Shown here: in pieces, positions 6,590 to 9,510 of the stretch
Layout of the letters: each line of letters opens with the position of its first letter
Numbering within the stretch: the stretch's first letter is position 1
Origin: Anaerolineales bacterium
Lineage (GTDB): Bacteria; Chloroflexota; Anaerolineae; Anaerolineales; Villigracilaceae
NCBI GenBank assembly: GCA_015489255.1
Contig: WGAD01000160.1
Coordinates: 1-9,510, forward strand
Direction: 5' to 3'
Length of the DNA: 9,510 nt
The notes under the pieces: generated by a model
The model's input: the letters and a program-made list of their open reading frames with translations, nothing else
Told to the model about the DNA's origin: nothing
Databases searched by the model: none
Program-made: the position numbers and the translations under genes

Positions 6590-7081
6590 CTAACGTCGCT
6601 TCTGCAGTTCTTCTTCCAGGCGACGGATATATTCATCTTCTTCATCCGGCTCCGCTTCGGCTGCCAGCTGCTGTTCTTCAGCGGCGGCCTGCTTCCACAC
6701 AATCACCACGCGGATGAGGATGCCCACGCCCAGCAAAATGAGCGCCGGGGGCACGATATAGGCCAGCCAGTTGAAGCCTTCGCGCGGCGGTTCAGCCACA
6801 ACCCGCGCGCCATAGTAATCGATGAAATACTGCTTGATCTCTTCTTCTGTCCATCCTTGTTCCAGTTTTTCCCGAATTACCTCGCGCCACTGGCGACAAG
6901 CCTCCGTGGAGCAAACGTCCAGCGGGGTGTTTTCGCACACCGGGCAGTACAGCTGGCGGGCAATGGCGTTGACCTCGTCGTCCGTCACCGTGCGCGGGCC
7001 GTCGCCCTGCGCTGAGGTCAGACCGCTCCACATCAAGGCGGCCAGCAATCCCAGGATCAGACCATATACCAAACGCTTCAT
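6590..7081 (-). CDS. ccmH: CcmH, thiol component of the haem ligation complex
   Basis: Short CcmH of the CycL/NrfF type (no TPR part); the family acts outside the membrane on apocytochrome cysteines. Numbering from the first of three ATGs: signal-anchor about 5-26, CPVC at 48-51 in QLYCPVCENTPLDVCSTEAC, then the helical bundle (QWREVIREKLEQGWTEEEIKQYFIDYYGARV), a second membrane span near 108-131, and an acidic tail ending EEELQKRR. The usual motif is LRCxxCQ; here it is LYCPVCE, with two further cysteines at C59 and C64. Three ATGs stand in tandem at 7087, 7084 and 7081. The AGGAG at 7088-7092 abuts the first and is 6 bp from the third, so the third is chosen (163 residues). With that start there is no overlap with the ccmF stop. 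The start is a spacing argument only; the family call is firm. Confidence 0.93.
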   Translation of the reverse strand: MKRLVYGLILGLLAALMWSGLTSAQGDGPRTVTDDEVNAIARQLYCPVCENTPLDVCSTEACRQWREVIREKLEQGWTEEEIKQYFIDYYGARVVAEPPREGFNWLAYIVPPALILLGVGILIRVVIVWKQAAAEEQQLAAEAEPDEEDEYIRRLEEELQKRR

Positions 7082-7083
7082 CA

Positions 7084-9135
7084 TCATCTCCTAATTGGCT
7101 GCGCCGCGCTGCGGGCGGTGACCCGCACGGGCGCGGGTTCTCGGTCGGGGAGCAGGGAAATGAACAGGCCCAGCATAAAGACCAACGTCCCAATCCACAG
7201 CCATTTCACCAGCGGGTTGTGATAGACCTTGAAGGTGGAGTTTTGCAAAGAAACCTGCTCCCAATCGACCAGGAGGATGTACAAATCATCAACCAGGGTG
7301 GAGCGCAGGCCCGGGATGGTCATCGGTTGCTGGGAATCGTAGTAATAATCCACGCGCGGGTGCAATTCGTCCACATACTGACCGTCTTTGTATACATCCA
7401 TTACCGCCCGATACACCCGCCGTCCGTCATTGGTATCGAAGACGGCCAGATCGCGGAAGGTGACGGTGTAGTCTTCCAGGGTCACCGATTCACCCACAGA
7501 CAGGGTCCGCTGGGTTTCCGTCTGGAAGACTTCGATCCCCAGGATGCCGATAGCCATCAAAGCCATGCCCAGGTGAACGATGTAGCCGCCATAACGCCGC
7601 CGGTTGCGTCCGGCCAGGCGCCACAGGGCCACGGGCAGAGATTCGCCCCACCTTTTTTGGCGGGCGCGGGCCGCGCGCCAAAATTCGTGCAGGGTCACAA
7701 AGGTCACCAGCGCGACCAGCCAGAACCCCAGCAAAGCTGCCCATTGCCGGATTCCGCCGAAGAAAATGAACAGCGGCACCAGCAACGAGAGGAGGGCCGG
7801 CTTCCAGATGATGCGCCCCAACGTTTTGACGGTCGAACGCCCCCAGGCAGAAAGCGGGGCAATCGCCATCAGGAAGAGCATGGCGCTGAAGAGGGGCGCC
7901 GTCGCCCGCTCGTAGAAGGGCGGCCCAACGGTGATCTTTTGCCCGGTCACCAGTTCCGAGATCAAGGGGAAAATTGTACCCCAGAACGAAACGATGAAAA
8001 TGCTCAGGAAAAGGAGGTTGTTGAACAAGAAGAGCGCCTCTCGGGAAAGCAAGGAGGTCATTTGTTCTTTGGCCTTCAAGTCGTGCCAGCGATACATCAA
8101 CAACCCCACCGAAAGCATGAACGTCAGGCCGATGAAGATGAAAAAGGCCGGCCCAATGGCGCTTTGTGCGAAAGCGTGCACCGAGGAAAGCACACCGGAG
8201 CGGGTCAGGAAAGTGCCGAAGATGACCAAGTCGTACGTCATGATGATGAGCAACATGTTCCATTGCTTGAGCATGTTGCGCTTTTCTTCGATCATCACCG
8301 AATGCAAGAAGGCCGTGCCCGTCAGCCAGGGCATGAAAGCGGAAATTTCCACCGGGTCCCAGCCCCAGTAACCGCCCCAGCCAAGCACATCATAGGCCCA
8401 GCGGGCGCCAACCACCAGCCCCAAAGACAGGAACAACCAGGCCACCAACGTCCAGCGGCGGGTAATGCGTACCCAGCGGTCATCTGTGCGGCCCGTGACC
8501 AAAGCGGCAATGGCGAAGGCATACGGAATGGTGAAAGAAACGAACCCCAGATAGAGCAAGGGCGGGTGGAACACCATCCCCGGATGCCGTAAGAGGGGAT
8601 TCAACCCCCGGCCATCTTGCGGAATAAACAACTGGCCGCCCGCCGGGCGGAAGGTATGCGGGCCGATGCCCTCCACCGTGCTCCACAAGCGGGCGAAAGG
8701 ATTTTCGACAAAGATGTTCAATCCCAGGAAAAAGGCCAGCGTAACCGAACCGACCACAACCACCCAGGGGAGAAACTCGCGGTCGCGGTCCCATTTGCGC
8801 AGGGTCACCGCCGAGGTGAAAAGCGACAACAACCAGGCCCAAAAGAGCAGCGAACCCGCTTGCCCGCCCCACCAGGCGGTGAGCTTGAGGTACATGGGCA
8901 TGGAACGGCTGGTGACCGAATAAACGTATTCGACCTCAAAACGCCCCGTCGCCAGCAGATACACCAGGATCGCCGAGGCGACAGAAATCAGCGGAAACGT
9001 GAGCAGCATCGCCCGCCGGGCGCTTTCCACTGCCGCGGGGACATCCTTCAAGGCGCCATACAGGGCCGCCCCGGCGGCGTACAGGGCGGCAATAAATGTT
9101 AAGAGCAAAATGCCAAAGCCAAAATCTGCGAGCAT
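7084..9135 (-). CDS. ccmF: CcmF, haem lyase core subunit
   Basis: Large multi-span membrane protein (683 residues, within the family range) that takes haem from CcmE and joins it to the CXXCH of apocytochromes. The Trp-rich block is WGGYWGWDPVEISAFMPWL at 253-271. All four family histidines can be placed: H190 in FHPPLLY and H320 in SSVHAFA flank the Trp block as outer haem ligands, while H278 in FLHSVMIEEKR and H521 in YIVHLGMALMAIG fit the internal haem b pair. The GLNPLLRHPGM, FLTRSGVLSSVHAF and GTIFPL blocks are CcmF hallmarks and separate it from NrfE only weakly; the operon favours CcmF. A beta-rich outer domain (about 540-640) precedes the last span (about 642-662). The ATG at 9135 has GGAG 6 bp upstream and starts 3 bp after the ccmE stop. 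Confidence 0.97.
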   Translation of the reverse strand: MLADFGFGILLLTFIAALYAAGAALYGALKDVPAAVESARRAMLLTFPLISVASAILVYLLATGRFEVEYVYSVTSRSMPMYLKLTAWWGGQAGSLLFWAWLLSLFTSAVTLRKWDRDREFLPWVVVVGSVTLAFFLGLNIFVENPFARLWSTVEGIGPHTFRPAGGQLFIPQDGRGLNPLLRHPGMVFHPPLLYLGFVSFTIPYAFAIAALVTGRTDDRWVRITRRWTLVAWLFLSLGLVVGARWAYDVLGWGGYWGWDPVEISAFMPWLTGTAFLHSVMIEEKRNMLKQWNMLLIIMTYDLVIFGTFLTRSGVLSSVHAFAQSAIGPAFFIFIGLTFMLSVGLLMYRWHDLKAKEQMTSLLSREALFLFNNLLFLSIFIVSFWGTIFPLISELVTGQKITVGPPFYERATAPLFSAMLFLMAIAPLSAWGRSTVKTLGRIIWKPALLSLLVPLFIFFGGIRQWAALLGFWLVALVTFVTLHEFWRAARARQKRWGESLPVALWRLAGRNRRRYGGYIVHLGMALMAIGILGIEVFQTETQRTLSVGESVTLEDYTVTFRDLAVFDTNDGRRVYRAVMDVYKDGQYVDELHPRVDYYYDSQQPMTIPGLRSTLVDDLYILLVDWEQVSLQNSTFKVYHNPLVKWLWIGTLVFMLGLFISLLPDREPAPVRVTARSAAQPIRR
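7088..7092 (-). promoter_or_regulatory. Ribosome binding site deciding the ccmH start
   Basis: AGGAG is directly followed by three ATG codons in a row. It touches the first and is correctly spaced (6 bp) only for the third at 7081. The site lies inside the last codons of ccmF, so ribosomes ending ccmF at 7084 would free or re-use it. Confidence 0.6.
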
Positions 9136-9138
9136 GGC

Positions 9139-9510
9139 TTACTCCTGCGCCTGTTCCGGCACGGCTTCTTCGTATTTCGTCGGGCACTTGAGCAGCAGTT
9201 CATCGGCATAGAAAATCCCATCTTCACCCAGGTGGCCAGTCATGATCGCCTGGGCTTCATCGCGCAGCAAGTCGGGGCGCGGCCCCTCGTACACCACCGT
9301 AATCCGCGGGCGCCCCGGATCTACAACGGCGTTGTGCAGGGCCTGGGCCAGGCCGCCTTCGGCGTCGATATCCTTCTGATCGCCGGGGACATGCGCCACT
9401 TCAAAGGTCAGGTACAAAGCATCCTGGTCGTACTGGATGGTATCGCCGATGACCGCGCCAGAAACGCGCAAATTGCGTCCGACGACGGCTTCGCCCTGCG
9501 TCGTTAGTTC
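9139..9510 (-). CDS. ccmE: CcmE haem chaperone, C-terminal 123 residues, CXXXY variant
   Basis: CcmE carries haem covalently outside the membrane, from CcmC to CcmF. The frame is open to the right edge (first codon GAA at 9510-9508), so the N-terminal anchor and the start are missing. Residues visible in order: GRNLRVSGAVIGDTI (OB-fold strand typical of the family), LTFEVAH, ITVVYEGPRPDLLRDEAQAIMTGHL (matching the family VxYxGxxPDLFxxGQ...VxxGxL block) and GIFYADELLLKCPTKY. The family haem-binding motif is HXXXY; here the aligned residue is Cys (codon 9184-9186) with Tyr four further on (9172-9174), giving CXXXY. This variant is known from Desulfovibrio and archaea. The tail after it is short and acidic. 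An internal TTG at 9471 could be mistaken for a start, but the family match continues upstream of it. Confidence 0.95.
   Translation of the reverse strand, partial: ELTTQGEAVVGRNLRVSGAVIGDTIQYDQDALYLTFEVAHVPGDQKDIDAEGGLAQALHNAVVDPGRPRITVVYEGPRPDLLRDEAQAIMTGHLGEDGIFYADELLLKCPTKYEEAVPEQAQE

Noticed and set aside
7219..8592. 457-codon open frame on the plus strand
   Set aside because: It lies wholly opposite ccmF, whose four histidines and Trp block are unmistakable. The translation is rich in His, Gln, Arg and Gly with no hydrophobic core or family pattern, as expected for an antisense shadow.
9469..9471. TTG at 9471 as the start of ccmE
   Set aside because: The frame continues upstream to the edge with family-like sequence (GEAVVGRNLRVSG), and CcmE needs an N-terminal anchor that must lie beyond the window.

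Overview
The window carries one tightly packed cluster for cytochrome c maturation (System I, Ccm) followed by the start of lepA, all on the minus strand. Read in the direction of transcription, from high to low coordinates, the order is ccmE (partial, runs off the right edge), ccmF, ccmH, a CcmG/ResA thioredoxin, a small CcmI-like membrane protein ending in a zinc ribbon, a lipoprotein with a monohaem cytochrome c domain, ccmA, ccmB, ccmC and a 55-codon ccmD-like gene. A strong intrinsic terminator then closes the cluster. After about 330 bp without a gene comes lepA (elongation factor 4), cut by the left edge.

The organism is probably a member of the Chloroflexota (Anaerolineae-like) or a related deep-branching bacterium. 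This is inference. The support is a moderately high GC content, the form of the Ccm proteins (CcmE with Cys in place of His, CcmH with four cysteines, CcmB and CcmA of the exporter-like type), a lipoprotein with a Pro/Thr/Ala/Glu-rich linker, and a zinc-ribbon protein in the operon. A database search of LepA or CcmF would settle the phylum.

Working together: CcmA and CcmB form the ABC transporter that frees holo-CcmE. CcmC and the CcmD-like peptide load haem onto CcmE. CcmE carries haem outside the membrane. CcmF is the haem lyase. CcmH and the CcmG-like thioredoxin keep the apocytochrome CXXCH cysteines reduced. The CcmI-like protein would be expected to handle apocytochrome, but it lacks the usual second membrane segment and TPR part. 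The embedded cytochrome lipoprotein is a possible client or a functional partner of the machine. Most genes are separated by 3 to 33 bp or overlap by 4 bp (ATGA), so translational coupling is likely. The operon promoter must lie beyond the right edge.

The most notable points are: a CXXXY-type CcmE together with CcmH, CcmG and CcmD-like genes, whereas the described CXXXY systems lack these; the zinc-ribbon CcmI-like protein; a five-part cytochrome lipoprotein anchored at both ends; and a similar short helical module on the cytoplasmic side of these last two adjacent proteins. No tRNA, rRNA, CRISPR array or insertion sequence was seen.
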